Assembly: GCA_003415625.1 (NCBI GenBank)
Contig: PYIU01000008.1
Span: 3,472,001-3,536,000, forward strand
DNA from: Aquanectria penicillioides
Lineage: Eukaryota > Ascomycota > Sordariomycetes > Hypocreales > Nectriaceae
Length of the DNA: 64,000 nt
Reading direction: 5' to 3'
Part shown: positions 29,047 to 40,667 of the stretch, piece by piece
Layout: every line of letters starts with the position of its first letter
How positions within the stretch are numbered: position 1 is the stretch's first letter
Notes under the pieces: generated by a model
Told to the model about the DNA's origin: nothing
Seen by the model: only the letters and a program-made list of their open reading frames with translations
Database searches by the model: none
Translations under genes and position numbers: made by a program

Positions 29047-31531
29047 CTAGAAGTGATCAAACATCACGTTGCTAAAGTTTTCGTCCTCCCACCACGCCAT
29101 ACCCTCGCTTTCCCCCACGCTGCCCCCAGAGTCGTGAAACCCCATGTCCCCAATATTAACAATTTGCGAAGAGTCTGCGTATAACCACGGGTCGTGTTAA
29201 ACGTCAGGCAGTCGGTCTGCTCAAATGCCATCTCGTCGCACACGGGGTTGCGCGACGAGTCCGGGGCCGTTGATGATGATACGGGTGGTTTGTATGACAT
29301 TGTGGGCGCTACTTGGCCTCCGTCGGCTGTGTTTATTGATATTTCCGGTGATGTTGCGACGATAATCTCCAGCGTCGAGTCTTCACCCGCGTCGTCGCGC
29401 GCCATCGGGGGCGTGAGCGAGGCGTCCAGCAGCCCAGCCGTGGGCACCTCTCGGGGCTCTACCACCGAGTTGAATTGTAAGATTTCCCACATCAGGGGCA
29501 CGCTGAGATAGATTTTGGACGGCATCCAGTCTTCAACGTCCATGTTGTCCGACCCAGCCGCGATCTGCGTCATCCTGTCCAGACTACGGTCCTATAAAAC
29601 ATGTCAGCTGTTGGCTCTGCAGTCAGGAAGAATGCAAACGTACCAATGCTCTGCAGGCGGCCGAAGTGGGAATAAATATTTTCAAAAACCTCCTGCATTT
29701 CGCAAAGTCCGTATGTGATTTGTGTTTCAGTTTTGCGGCCGCGGCACACGAATAATAGAGATGCACCGTCGCCGCAATGGCGGCAATGTGTCCGAAGAAG
29801 GGATCCACCAGCGGCACTTGCTTGTCCACCACCATGTCAATCATGCGAACGATCCAGGTGGAATGCAGCAACGCGAGCTCGGAAGATCTCCTCCAGAATG
29901 TATTGGGGATTGCTAGGTTTGGGTTGTGTTGGGCCCCTACTATGTAGAGGAACGGGTGGTTCAAGACGGTGTGAATTGCATGATATGTGAACTGCTCCTT
30001 AAGCCAGGGCGCCCAGTAGTCCCGGTTCATCCTCAGCTCGGACACCTTACGTTCGTAAAACTTGACCGAGTCGTACCGGTGGCACATGGGGATTCTGTTT
30101 TCCGTCTCCATGAAATCGGAGAGCACCTTGGCGTACATGGAGTCGTGGCGCCACGGTTCCTTTAATACATTCCGAGCGCAGTCGGTTACATATTTTCTCA
30201 CCTGGCTCCAGACCCATCCTAGATGAACTCCCGTGTTCCAGACTCCCGTGTCGGCTGCCGAGGAACATCCAAGCTCATCCCTGGGCAAAGGCGGTGCTTT
30301 GGGGTCGCCTTCCATCTGGTTTCCAGGGCCCGAGGAGGAAGCTGGTCGCCATATCTCGGTGGGTACACTTAGAAGACCGGTTTGTCGTCCATAAGATTGC
30401 TCGAGTACTTGCAGGCTCCAAAAGAGTCTTTTTTTTCGTTCTGCAGTTCGGTCTCTATTGGTGTATACGGAGTCGAGGTCCAGCATCGCTGACCGACATA
30501 GTTGCAATGCCAGACCCAGATGGAATTGGCCAAGATGAGAATTTCCATCTACAACCACATTAGCCAAAATGTGTCTTTGATGTTTTTTTTTTGTGTGTAT
30601 AATTCTTTCTTTTTTCTTTTTCTTCCTTGTGTCACATTTTCGCGTTGTGCATTAGCTCAATATGACTTACCAATAAATGACGAGTACGACAGCAAGCACA
30701 GGCTTTCAATGGTTGTGAGATCGACTGTGCCGTTCGCGATGCGAATCATGATCAAACCTTTTGCATTCTTGCTATACAGCTGCAATTGGTCACGTTTTTC
30801 TGAGAAGCGCGAGGTCAGGGCCAGGATACTACAGGCAAGTACTTCAGGAAGGGAGCCGTAGTCGCTGACTTCTTCACGGTCAAAGCACCACACTGGTTGC
30901 CTGTGGCAATACTTAAAGTAGAGATCTATGCCAATGGCCAAGTCGGACGGGCTCGGCCGCAGGCTGGAATTTTCGGGGTCGATTATGGCATTGGAGAGGT
31001 TTGTTGACGGATAACCTGATTCGGGAGCTGGAGGAGTTGCCGAGTACGATTTTTCGGATGTTTCCGTGGTTTCCTCGAATGTTGGACCCTGGCGTGTCGG
31101 CTGATTTGCCCTGATGGATTGTAAGCGTCTCGTAGAGAGGAGCAAAACAAGAATGGATAACTAACCTTCCACTCAAAAGGAGATCCAACTTCTCCTCCAA
31201 GTGTGCTAGCCTCTCCTCCTATGAATCGTCAAGACGAATGAACGGGGTAGAGGGCGTCTCGTATTATGTACCGAAGGCCCGCTTTGTGACGGTCTTATCG
31301 CCGGTGGATAAGAGCACGGCTGTTTAAGGCGGGCACAGCTGGAGCACGCCGGCCTCTCGCCGGGACACCGCGTCTTCTTTCTCCTGTAGATACGAGGATG
31401 TATTAGCGTAAAGACGAATATAAAAACGCAAATACAGCATCTAAACACGCTCTCACTGACCTGCAGGTAAGGCACGCATGGTGCGAGCGTCGTCTCCCCC
31501 GAGAAGAAGTGCCCTCCTCTGGCGGCGACAT
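29047..31531 (-). CDS. Zn2Cys6/Fungal_trans regulator inside the amine cluster, one apparent frameshift
   Basis: Six exons: 31531-31461, 31383-31272, 31218-31166, 31110-30671, 30548-29644 and 29591-29047. The zinc cluster is split by intron 1 (HHACLTC/RRKKTRC...PACSSCARLKQPC). It is followed by a short coiled coil (EERLAHLEEKLDLLL) and then the Fungal_trans region (IDLYFKYCHRQPVWCF, ESLCLLSYSSF, RLFWSLQVLEQSYG). Near 29195-29201 the last exon shifts frame at TTTAA. One added base gives 2127 nt, 708 residues, with a tail (DPWLYADSSQIVNIGDMGF ... FDHF) that ends at the TAG at 29047. As written the protein ends at 29064 with a foreign tail. It should activate genes of the surrounding N-methyl-amine set; this is inference from position. 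Confidence 0.85.
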
Positions 31532-31917
31532 GATGGTCCTCAACCGAAAAGGACCAGGTGACCACAAAAATTCTAGAAGGGACACTCGTCTCATAAATAG
31601 CTGACCCCACGTTGCACTCCCCGCTGATAGCTTGACTCAGCTACTAATGCGGGGCCGGAAATCTAAGCTGCATCAAGCTAGACAGTCCCTTTGTAGACTA
31701 ACTGTGGGGTTTACCGAACAATCAACTTATCTTTGCCAGACATGGATGGCCGTTCGGATTTAGAAGGAAGCAAGGAAGTAGTAGTAGTAGTAGCACGGAG
31801 TGAGAGGGAAAAAAAAAGCACACCATAGGGATTATCAGGAACCAAGATAGCGAGAGAGAGAGATAGGCAAATAACCGAGCATCTTTAAAACAAGGAACAA
31901 GAACAAACTGCCCCTTG

Positions 31918-31980
31918 TCATCATCATCATCATCATCATTTCTTTTTTCTTTTCTTTTCTTTGTGTGTGTGTGTGTGTGT
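31918..31980. repeat. Compound microsatellite (TCA)n-(GT)n
   Basis: About seven TCA units, a T/C-rich spacer, then about nine GT units. Confidence 0.9.
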
Positions 31981-32083
31981 CCTCCCAGGCAGAGAAGGAT
32001 CACAGAAAAAAGACCCAGGAATCAGAAGCCCATCTGCAGCGTTGTATGCAGCAGAACAAGCGCCAAGATTTATGCAAGGGCGC

Positions 32084-32112
32084 TTTTTTTTTTTTTTTTT
32101 TTTTTTTTTTTT
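32084..32112. repeat. Poly-T run of 29
   Basis: An uninterrupted run of T, the longest homopolymer in the window. Confidence 0.95.
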
Positions 32113-32734
32113 CCAACTGCGAGGATACCATTTCCACATTAGCTTTCCGCGGCCAGTGCGAAATCGGAAGTTGGGGGGAGGGAGGGGGGCCAACGAAGGA
32201 AATGACTGCGTATGAAGCGAGTAGCTTTGGGGGCCGACTATCGATCCAAAGGGCATGGTCAATCACAGCTCGACAACGAATAACGTGGTTGTTTAATCCA
32301 ACCACAACTGTCCGGGTTGTCACCCCCCATCCCCCAGTTCACCCCCGGCTTGCAGCATCACACACGCTCACTCCGGGAGGCCCAGAAGGCGTAGAACGCG
32401 TCCGAGCGGCGGGTGCTTACACGCCTCGTGACATGGAAGGCCTCAAGGTTTTATACCGCTTCACCACGTGCAGGGATCCGGGGACGGCAGCACGGCAAGA
32501 AGGAGAACAAGACTAGATGAAATAGACAATGGTTAAAAATGGAGATTGCAAGTAACAAAATATAGACCGACCCTATGATGATGCTGCACCGCCCGGCGTC
32601 CCTGAGGACACAGTGAAGGGAGAGGGGGGGAGAGAGGGAGAGAGAGAGAGAGAGAGGAGGGGGGAGGTGGGGGAGGGGGAGAAAACGGGGGCGGAGGGAA
32701 AAAAGACGCTGCCTGCTTCTAAAAGAGTTTCTAT

Positions 32735-34283
32735 CTACAGCTTCGCCGTTGAGTCTAGCAAATCATTCATCTCTGTTCTCGGATACTCGGGGTTGCCCGA
32801 GTCGTCTGGCCAATCACGGCTCCACGCCCACTTCTCCGACAGCTCGGGAGCAAGGGTGCCCTCGAGCATCTGCACCACGTACTTGCCGAGCACCGGGAAG
32901 AACTTGAAGCCGTGGAACGAACCACAGGTGGCCAAGTACAAGCCCTTTGCGGACGGGTGAGGAGAGATGATGAAATCTCCGGTGGAGCTGAAGGCGTCCC
33001 TGCAGTAGATTTCCGTGTTAGTTGACTGGTCTAAGCATCTGCGGTTCCGATCATATGAGAGGAACCTGGTGGTGACGGAGGGGGGGTAAGTTTTTATCAA
33101 ACAAGTGTGTCTTACCAGCAAACGCGGAACTTCTCGAGCCTCCAGTCGGCGCTCTCCTCGCCGTAAAATACCTCGGTCGCGTAGCGAATGTCCTGCTTGA
33201 GCGGCTCGGAAACGCGCCACTGTTTGTAGTCCTTTGCCTCTGGTGGCGCAGAGACGAAGCGGCCCGGCACCACTTCGCGGGTGTTTTTGAAAATGGTCTG
33301 TCCCCACCACTTGAGCTCTCTATCGGGAGTAGGCGGGAGACTTCCAATGAAGGGGCCTGTTTAAGCTAGTTAGAAATCCGAAGCATACGATCAAGGGCGT
33401 GCATGAGGAGCAGAAAAAAGAAGGAGGGACTTTTCATGTCGTGCCGTTTTCAACAGGGGTGGACGAGTTTCTTACCAGTCTCAGCAGTGTAGCCCTGGAA
33501 ACCAACGGGCATGTCGGCAAACTTCTTGTACAGCTCCTCGTCCAGCTTCTTCATTCCCGTGGTAATGCCTCCGGCCACGATCCTCGAGCCGGCCCGGAGA
33601 CCCGCCACGCCACTTCGCGCGGCGCTCACCTCCAGCAGCTTGGATGTGAAGGCACCGGTGGCGAGGATGACATGCTCCGCCGAAAGCGTCTCTCCTGCAG
33701 CAGTCTTGATTCCAGAGCATTGGCCGCGGTTATCGATGACCAGGGTTGCAATGTCCGCGGTCACGTACTTGACGCCCAGCTCGAGGCACTTGCGCGTAAC
33801 TGCTATTAAGCAGTCTCCGGCAGCAGCCCAGCCGCTGGTCTTGTTGATGAGGACCTCGCGGACACCGTTGTAGTCGGCGTTCTTGAAGAGGCCGTTGTAC
33901 ATGGTCTTGGCCTCCTCGACAGAAACAGCGTAGACGTCAGCCTTGCGGCCGAGCTTCTTGTAGTTGTTGATGACATCCTGGGCGTACTCGCTGCGGCACA
34001 TCCAGTAGACGCCAGTCTCGTGGAAGTAAGGCTGCCACAGCGGATCCGACTTGAAAATCTCCTGCGCCTCAATGGCCAGCTGGCAGTAGACGACGTCGTC
34101 GTAGTCGGCGCGCACCACCTTGTTCCAGTCCCATGACGCAGCCACACGGCTGTCCGCATCAAAGACATCCCGGTCAACCAGCGTCACGGACGCGCCGGGA
34201 TACTTTTGGATTAGCTGATAGGCAGTGGACACTCCGAAGACGCCGGCGCCGACGATAAGATAGGAGGGGTTGGTGGAGGTCAT
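32735..34283 (-). CDS. Peroxisomal amine oxidase, sarcosine/fructosyl-amino-acid oxidase family
   Basis: Exons 34283-33476, 33356-33116 and 32999-32735 sum to 1314 nt (437 residues), the family's normal length. FAD site: LIVGAGVFGVSTAYQL, GxGxxG at residues 12-17. The segment RVCWDAFSSTGDFIISPHP holds the Cys that in this family carries covalent FAD, and is followed by GSFHGFKFFPVLGKYVVQML. The last three residues are AKL, a peroxisomal PTS1-type signal. Such oxidases turn secondary amines (sarcosine, N-methyl or glycated amino acids) into amine plus aldehyde and H2O2. Beside the DAO-GcvT and Rieske genes, sarcosine or a similar N-methyl amine is the most natural substrate, but a fructosyl-amine substrate remains possible. 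Intact. Confidence 0.9.
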
Positions 34284-34953
34284 TGTTGGAAATCAAACAA
34301 CACCAAGAGTTGAATGAAAATAGAAAGAGTCTTTGCGTCAAAGGAAGAGGTACAGTAACTGCAAACAAATGCAGACAACAGCGAGGACAATGACCCAGCC
34401 GGAATAAGATCAATCGAAAAAAGAGTCGTGCGGCAGTGGCTCTATAAGATTGGTGGGTGTGTGAAAAGAGAGACCAATTCACTGATTTGCTAGACAGCAG
34501 CTTCTATTTCCTGGCGCCCAGAGTCAATTAATATCTTGCTTGAGACTCGATAGGGCCTCATTCATGACAGCTTAAACTACGCCCTTGGCCTTGTCCTTGT
34601 CGGCGGGCTCCTCCGTAGGCCGATCACGTGATGGGGCGGCGCGCGAGCCTATTGCTTTGTCGATATTGGCAAAGAAACGGCGAGAGACAAGCGTGCTGGC
34701 TGGTGTGTGCGATGGTGTTAGTGTCTCTGGAGGCTCGGCGTGTGTGTAGATTGATCTTGGTGTGTCTGTCGATTGCCGTCAGAATAGCAGCACTAAGCCA
34801 TCTACGGCTCGACTGTTGGCAGCCAACCACAGCAACCAGCTAACGGACTATCCCTGCCTCACTCCTCGAGTCCTCGCCTCGTCTATCACGACTCTCCTCT
34901 CTGCTATCGGTGAACCAAGTCACGGGAGAACCTGCGGGTCCCCGCTTTGGCCT

Positions 34954-34981
34954 GTTTGTTTGTTTGTTTGTTTGTTTGTTT
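34954..34981. repeat. TTTG microsatellite
   Basis: About seven tandem TTTG units. Confidence 0.85.
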
Positions 34982-37152
34982 CGGCCGAGCCGACTCCGCA
35001 GACACGCCGCAGGACGCTCCGCTCACGCACGCCTTGTGCCAGACTTTCCTCAATTGGAATGCCAACGCGAAAAGGCTGCCCCCGCTTTGGCGCGAGGAGG
35101 TTACGGCACACGCCCGCTTTGCGTAGACGCCCCGTCTCCGGCGTCGCTAGCTGTCGAAGCTCTCGCCCATTGCTCGCTCTTGTCTTGTTTCGTCTTGATT
35201 AGCCAGGAACAGCTTTCTTGCTGACGGGGAACTGTAACTCCGGCGTATCCGGCGGCTCGCAGTGCACTGCAGTGTCGCGCTGCGCTGTGGCGGCCTGTCA
35301 CTTTAGCCCACGCCCTTGTTCATGTCATTCATTTTCGTTATCGGCCACGGACAGGGGTGGACGATTCAACCCAACCTGCCGGGTTGCTGCTCCTCCAGTG
35401 CGGCATCTGCTGCAATCTGGATACGGGGTCTAGGGGATTTAAATGGTTTTTTTTTTTGTTTTTAATTTATTATTAATTTTTCTTTTTCATTTACTTTGCT
35501 GTCACGGTTTGCAGCGACCAAATTGACAGGATGAGGCACGGCACGTTCCCTAATTCTAATGCCCCAATTTGGCGTGTCACTCGGCTAGTGCCACAGCACC
35601 ACAGCATAGTCTTCCAGCACTCCAGTTGTGCCACCCTATGAGACTAACAGCATTGTTGTCTCCTCTCCTCACATACCAACTCCTCCTATTGGATACACCA
35701 AGCTCTAATCTGGGGTATCGAGATAAGTGGCATCTTGAGCATGCCGGTAGTTGCTCATGCAAAAGTGCTCAAGGAATACCTTGTCACGCTCCGCCAGAGG
35801 ATAACGTGCCGCCCCCAATGGCCAAGTGCGTAGATTCTCATCCCGTATCATTCATGCATCTTCAAACAGGAAGTTGACAGAGGATTTGGCAACCTTATCA
35901 ACAATACGCGGTTACGCAACTCACGCAGGCTGTTCTCCAACAACTAAATCAACAAGCTTGCCTCAATGTGGTGACTGACCCCGGACAACCAGTTTCCCGC
36001 TGACACTTGCAAGCACTATGGAATGGTACTCCATACAGCACTAGCACTTACATACACATCGATAAGAGGACCCTTGCAGATGCACCCCAGCCACTACAAC
36101 ATCTTCAACACCCTCCGAACCAACGTTGCGCTAGATGGCGACAGGGATCATGGACGACACGTGTTTCAGCTGCTTGATGCCTTAGCGAATTACCAGTACA
36201 AAAATAATCTTGGCCTTCCTGTTCTTCACTCCCCGTTATCATGGGACGTGCTCAAGCAACCCAGGCTTGCGGGCGCCTTGACCAAGCGGGGAAAAGCGAG
36301 ATTCAGATTCTATCTAACCCCATGCGGTAAAGCCATATCTATCATAGATTAGGCAAAGCTTGGATGCTGTTCGTCTGTCCCCAAGCTGTGCTAGCGACGA
36401 TCCCTCGAGAAGAGTCACCATTGCTGGCTAGGCACGCATCGAATGGGGCTTAATTGAGGACCGGCATTTGAATCTCGTAGAAATACTACCGTTATTCTAG
36501 CGTTCTGAATGCGATTGATAAGATAAACGGTAGTTTGATTCACAAAACGATATTCACAAAAATAAAAGAACTCTCGGAACAAAAAACTCCCATTGTATCA
36601 GGGAATGCCGGATACAACCCTGTGGCTTGAGATATCTCGACGGAGGGAATCGCTCCGCACATATTTCGGCTTCCAAACATCCCGAGCTTGAGGCGTCAGT
36701 TATCTCAGTCGACACGTCTCACCGGCACTCATTATTGCAAACTGTCGTGGTGGTTTCCCAAATCGAGGATTCTACCGTTTCGGGTAATATGAACACAACC
36801 TCAAGAAAACGAGGCCCAACACGGCATGCCATAGAAGCAGCCACTGATAACAGACTCTGTAACTTACATTAGTGTCGACAAAGTGACGGTGGACAACCCG
36901 TTCACATGATGGCGATCACGGTGCTGTCCAAGGGGTGTCCCTTATCATGCAACACCCCCACTTTCCAAAAACGGTGTCGCCGGCTGAACTCTCCGACCTC
37001 GAAACTATTCGATAGAGTTAGCCGGTGCCGCTGAAGTCTCCCGATCATGTGACCGGTGTAAGGCCCGGTGGAGCTGGCCACCTGACGCCTATCGCTATCC
37101 AATTCTGTAAGGACTTTCCGGGGCAGCAACTCAGATAGTGTAACCGAGACTC

Positions 37153-37159
37153 TATATAT
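37153..37159 (+). promoter_or_regulatory. TATA-like element
   Basis: TATATAT, about 190 bp before the ATG of the Rieske oxygenase gene; followed by GACA repeats and an A/C-rich leader. Confidence 0.35.
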
Positions 37160-37344
37160 CAAGCTATCCAGGGTGGCAATTTTTGGAAGTGGGAGGGCAG
37201 ACAGACAGACAGACATCCCCGAACTCTAAATAATAGACATCTGGAATCTTCAAGTTGCCCTATTCACTCTTCTCCATCTTCAACCTCGAACAAACTTCAC
37301 CTCTTCTTTTAAACAATTTTTTAATAATTCAACTCACACACACA

Positions 37345-38498
37345 ATGTCATCAAAGACCGTGTTTGGCATGTCAGCGGCTGCTGATGTGGACGAGAAGTC
37401 CGCCGTCAGACCCCTGCCCGCGTGGTATACCTCTTCCAAGGTGTACGAGATGGAGCGACGAGCCATCTTCTCCAAGAAGTGGCTTCTTATTACACACCAG
37501 AACAGACTCCTCGAATCTGGCGACTGGATCCGCTTTGACTCTGCTGGCTTCCAGTTTGTCATCTGCCGCGACCGCACCAACAAGATCAACGCATTCCACA
37601 ACGTCTGCAGACACCGCGCGTTCCCCATTGTGACGGAGGAGAAGGGAAAGAGCCACATCTTTGCTTGCAAGTACCACGGTTGGTCATACGGCCTCAACGG
37701 CAAACTCGCCAAGGCCCCCGGTTACCAAGATCTGCCCGACTTTGACAAGTCCCAGAACGGCCTGTGGCCACTGCACGTCCACATTGACAAGAACGGCTTC
37801 ATCTATGTCAACCTCGATGCCGCCGAGAAGCCCGCCGCCGTGTGGGAGGACGCCTTTGCTGGTGTTGATGCGCAGTCCCGATTTGAGGGCTTCAACTTTG
37901 ATGAGGACTACCAGTTTGACCACGATTGGGAGGTTGAGGGCGAGAAGAACTGGAAGGTCTTGTCGGAGAACTACCTGGTCGAGGCCAAGGATGGACTCAT
38001 CGTGGCCTCAAGCAACGAGGAGATTCCTAGCTCCTTCTACTTCCCCAACGCCTCTGTCAACGTCTCGTAAGTGCATCGCTATATACAAGAAGACAACTGA
38101 ACCACAACTAACTCGTTCTATCCAGTCCCCACCTTTTCTTCATGCAGCGATTTGTGTCCACCGCTGCTGGCAAGTCAAAAGTGAGATATGAGGTGTACAA
38201 GAACAAGAACACCAGCGACACCGACTTTGAGGTCATCTGCAACAAGTACAAGCAGTTGCTGTCGGAAGAGAAGGCCGAGACCAAGCCTGAGGAGGAGAAG
38301 CTGCCTCTGGCCTTCCAGAAGGAGGTGCGCGAGCTCGTGGAAGCTCACGCTAAGGAGGAGGAGGAGGCCGGTGAAGAGATCTGGCCTGCTCGACAGGTCC
38401 TCCCCAAGTCGGCTGGGGCCAAGGTGACGGAGAGTGATATCAGCTTTTGCTCGGCTGTCGACTGTTGCAGGAAACAAAAACAGCCCATCACTGTTTAA
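37345..38498 (+). CDS. Rieske oxygenase-like protein lacking the catalytic-iron segment
   Basis: Exons 37345-38066 and 38126-38498 give 364 residues. Rieske [2Fe-2S] ligands are present: Cys88-x-His90 and Cys108-x2-His111 (CKYHGWSYG). The C-terminal half belongs to the choline/glycine-betaine monooxygenase type (SFYFPNASVNVSPHLFFMQR, EIWPARQVLPKSA). In this family the Asn-Tyr of NWKVLSENY (202-210) is followed at once by the segment with the histidines and acidic residue that bind the mononuclear iron. Here the chain runs directly into LVEAKDGLIV, with no His nearby, so about 20 residues are missing in frame. A second shortening lies near EEKAETKPEEEK. The exon is contiguous there, so no intron hides the motif. 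The chain is open from start to stop. It is either a non-catalytic paralogue or a recently inactivated gene. Confidence 0.88.
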
Positions 38499-38694
38499 AG
38501 TTTTATGATATTCACGGTTGCATTTTCAAAGCGTTCATAGTTTCATTGGAGTTAAAATTGATACTCTGACATTCAAAATTTCTTCACAAGAAAATAGCTG
38601 TTCCGCACTATCGTTTTCGTTTGATCTCGATTTCGTAGAGCAACTGTGTACCTCAGTTACAAACATCAAAACCGCTCATGACACGCTGACAGCA

Positions 38695-40359
38695 TCAAGA
38701 AAGGTATTCATAAGAAAGTGTTACTACATATTGGTTGACCCAGAGTACTGATGGCTCGTTGCTGTTTTCATCTTCGAACCCAGGGGGGCTGCACAACCGG
38801 CGCTCTTCGTTTAGCGCAACAGAGATTCGCACTACCCTATTCCCTATAAAATCATCAAGATGCCGCTTTCCCTCTCTGTGCTCGTTCTCATCGTCATCTA
38901 GCTCAGGCCAGGGAATAGACGTCGTGACATTGACGGGGCCGAAGGCCTTTGAGATTTGACGTGGACAGTGCTTCCAAAAATACAGACCGCATTTTGGAAC
39001 ACGACCTTCTTGGTCGCACAGCACAGCCAGCTCTACAGAGTTACCGTCTATGTTATAGTTGATATGGATACCAAGGATTTGAGGAACAGGGTGGTACCAT
39101 GCGTACGGGCTAGGGCTCAAAAACGTCTGATCTGCAGCATCCCAGAGTGTGTGCGGTGTGACGGCCAGAACGGAGACTCTTGGGTCTTGCGGAAGTGAGA
39201 TTCCTAGCTGGCGGTGCATCGTTGACTTGTCTTTTAGATGTTTAGTCTCAACCATGATGTAGAAGTCGGTGTAGTTTAGGGTAAGTTGTTCCTCAAACAA
39301 TGCGATGCCATTGGGCCATGAGGTATTGGTGGAACGGGCTATGCTTCCAAGACCGATGCGATAAAACGTGTTCGGCCCAATCTTGCCTAGAATTAGTCCT
39401 TCCATACAATAACCCATCTCGGTGTTTTGACCGAGACACAGCATGTAATGTTCCTGTCCACTTTCAGGATCAATCACAATTCGAAGGGGCATGTCGCCTG
39501 AGATATGAATACCCTTGTTAGTAATGGATATTGAGTCTGAGTCGTCCCAGAATGGCGTGATGGAGCCGCTCCCAATGAAGTCGACCGGCGAGGCTGCGAG
39601 TACACCGATGCCAGCAAAACAGGTTTCGTTGCCATCTCTACCCCAAGCAAAGATGGTTATGTCGTTGTTTCGGCGGAGGATTTCTTCTTGAAGTCGCCGA
39701 AATGCCATCATGCCCTCGCCGTACAGAAGCGGCATATTGACGCCAAATATTCCCAGCATGCAGTAGGCAATATCCTCTGGTCGTGTGGTTTGGCGACGAG
39801 CAACCCAAGACATCCGCGCGGCGACCGAGCAGTTTTGAAGTGTTTCTTTGCCGATGAGAACGTGGCGTGGGACGCTCGTCGTATCGCTAACCATGTACGA
39901 ATGTTCAGCTTTAGTTCCCCGGCAAACCCACTCCGCATCGTAGAATTCGAGCTTCTTAGGAGCAATCAGCTCCTGTAGCGTCCAGCCTCGAGTTACCCAT
40001 CTGCAGGCCCCGAGTTCGTTGATCGAGTTGTCACGGGAAAGATCTTCGAGAAACGCGTAACACACAACCGAATCTTTGTACCACTGGAACATGGAGTTAA
40101 TTGCTTCCGAAAGCTCCGCGCTGCTGGATTTGTCGATGCAGCATGTGTCGACCCAAGCGAACTCCAAGCCTTGCTCACAGGCAATCCTGCACGTGTCGGC
40201 AACTTTCTGAAAGCCCCTCTTCTCCTGATGGGTGTTTGAGCTCATATCCTTGAACGTGACCTCATCTGCTCCCCAAGTGTGAGATAGGATGGCGTATGGC
40301 GGGACATTCCCAAACGGGAAATCGTGAAGCTCGAGAGTAGTGGTGTTGATGAGCCTCAT
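38695..40359 (-). CDS. HET-domain protein
   Basis: Single exon, 554 residues, intact. The N-terminal HET domain (residues about 1-230) shows the three conserved blocks: YAILSHTWGADEVTFKD, GLEFAWVDTCCIDKSSSAEL with MFQWYKDS, and CRWVTRGWTLQELIAPKKLE. MLGIFGVNMPLLYGEGMMAF, typical of fungal HET proteins of the het-d/het-e group, follows. No WD40 or NACHT module follows; the C-terminal 300 residues are of unknown fold. HET domains mediate programmed cell death after non-self recognition at hyphal fusion; whether this one does is unknown. Such genes are numerous and variable in filamentous ascomycetes. Confidence 0.93.
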   Translation of the reverse strand: MRLINTTTLELHDFPFGNVPPYAILSHTWGADEVTFKDMSSNTHQEKRGFQKVADTCRIACEQGLEFAWVDTCCIDKSSSAELSEAINSMFQWYKDSVVCYAFLEDLSRDNSINELGACRWVTRGWTLQELIAPKKLEFYDAEWVCRGTKAEHSYMVSDTTSVPRHVLIGKETLQNCSVAARMSWVARRQTTRPEDIAYCMLGIFGVNMPLLYGEGMMAFRRLQEEILRRNNDITIFAWGRDGNETCFAGIGVLAASPVDFIGSGSITPFWDDSDSISITNKGIHISGDMPLRIVIDPESGQEHYMLCLGQNTEMGYCMEGLILGKIGPNTFYRIGLGSIARSTNTSWPNGIALFEEQLTLNYTDFYIMVETKHLKDKSTMHRQLGISLPQDPRVSVLAVTPHTLWDAADQTFLSPSPYAWYHPVPQILGIHINYNIDGNSVELAVLCDQEGRVPKCGLYFWKHCPRQISKAFGPVNVTTSIPWPELDDDENEHREGKRHLDDFIGNRVVRISVALNEERRLCSPPGFEDENSNEPSVLWVNQYVVTLSYEYLS

Positions 40360-40667
40360 TCTGGCAGGAGGTGCAAGAAGCCGATTGATGACTTTTCAAA
40401 GAGTTTTCATGACTCAACCCTCAGGAAAGTCGAGATTCAAACCAATTTGCGCTTCCTCGAAGCCTGAGATGGCAAACGTTTGCTACCGGTGAGTAGAGGG
40501 CGGCGCAGGTCAGCCTCGCCTTCATTGCTGCCTTACCAAGGGAGCTGAAGTCGCAGTGAGATATTCGGACATCGGCAGATTAAAGATCCGGAAAGCTGAA
40601 GGCTTTGGGGGCGATGGCGCAAATACATATAGCTGCCAGAACAGCAAAATATTGGCCAACTAGTGCC
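40360..40667. promoter_or_regulatory. Intergenic region upstream of the HET gene
   Basis: Short region that should hold the HET gene promoter; nothing else seen. Confidence 0.4.

Larger units (their letters stand above)
31532..32734. other. Intergenic region with several microsatellites
   Basis: Between the regulator start and the amine oxidase 3' end (both minus strand). Contains AGT repeats (31776-31793), TCA repeats (31918-31939), GT repeats (31962-31980), a 29-T run (32084-32112) and a G/A-rich tract (32613-32700). The open frames here arise from these repeats. No gene seen. Confidence 0.6.
34284..37344. promoter_or_regulatory. 3-kb divergent intergenic region of the amine cluster
   Basis: Separates the amine oxidase (minus) from the Rieske gene (plus), so it should carry both promoters. 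It includes a TTTG repeat (34954-34981), AT-rich tracts near 35450-35490, an open frame of 109 codons (36023-36352) without family character, GACA repeats at 37199-37215, and a TATATAT element at 37153-37159 ahead of the Rieske gene. No supported gene. Confidence 0.45.

Noticed and set aside
31936..32516. Several overlapping open frames with poly-Phe or poly-Lys
   Set aside because: Produced by the 29-T run and the GT/TCA microsatellites.
37900..38140. Idea that the Rieske iron motif is hidden by a wrong intron
   Set aside because: The only intron (38067-38125) is short and contains no such motif in any frame, and the junction region at NWKVLSENY is continuous exon.
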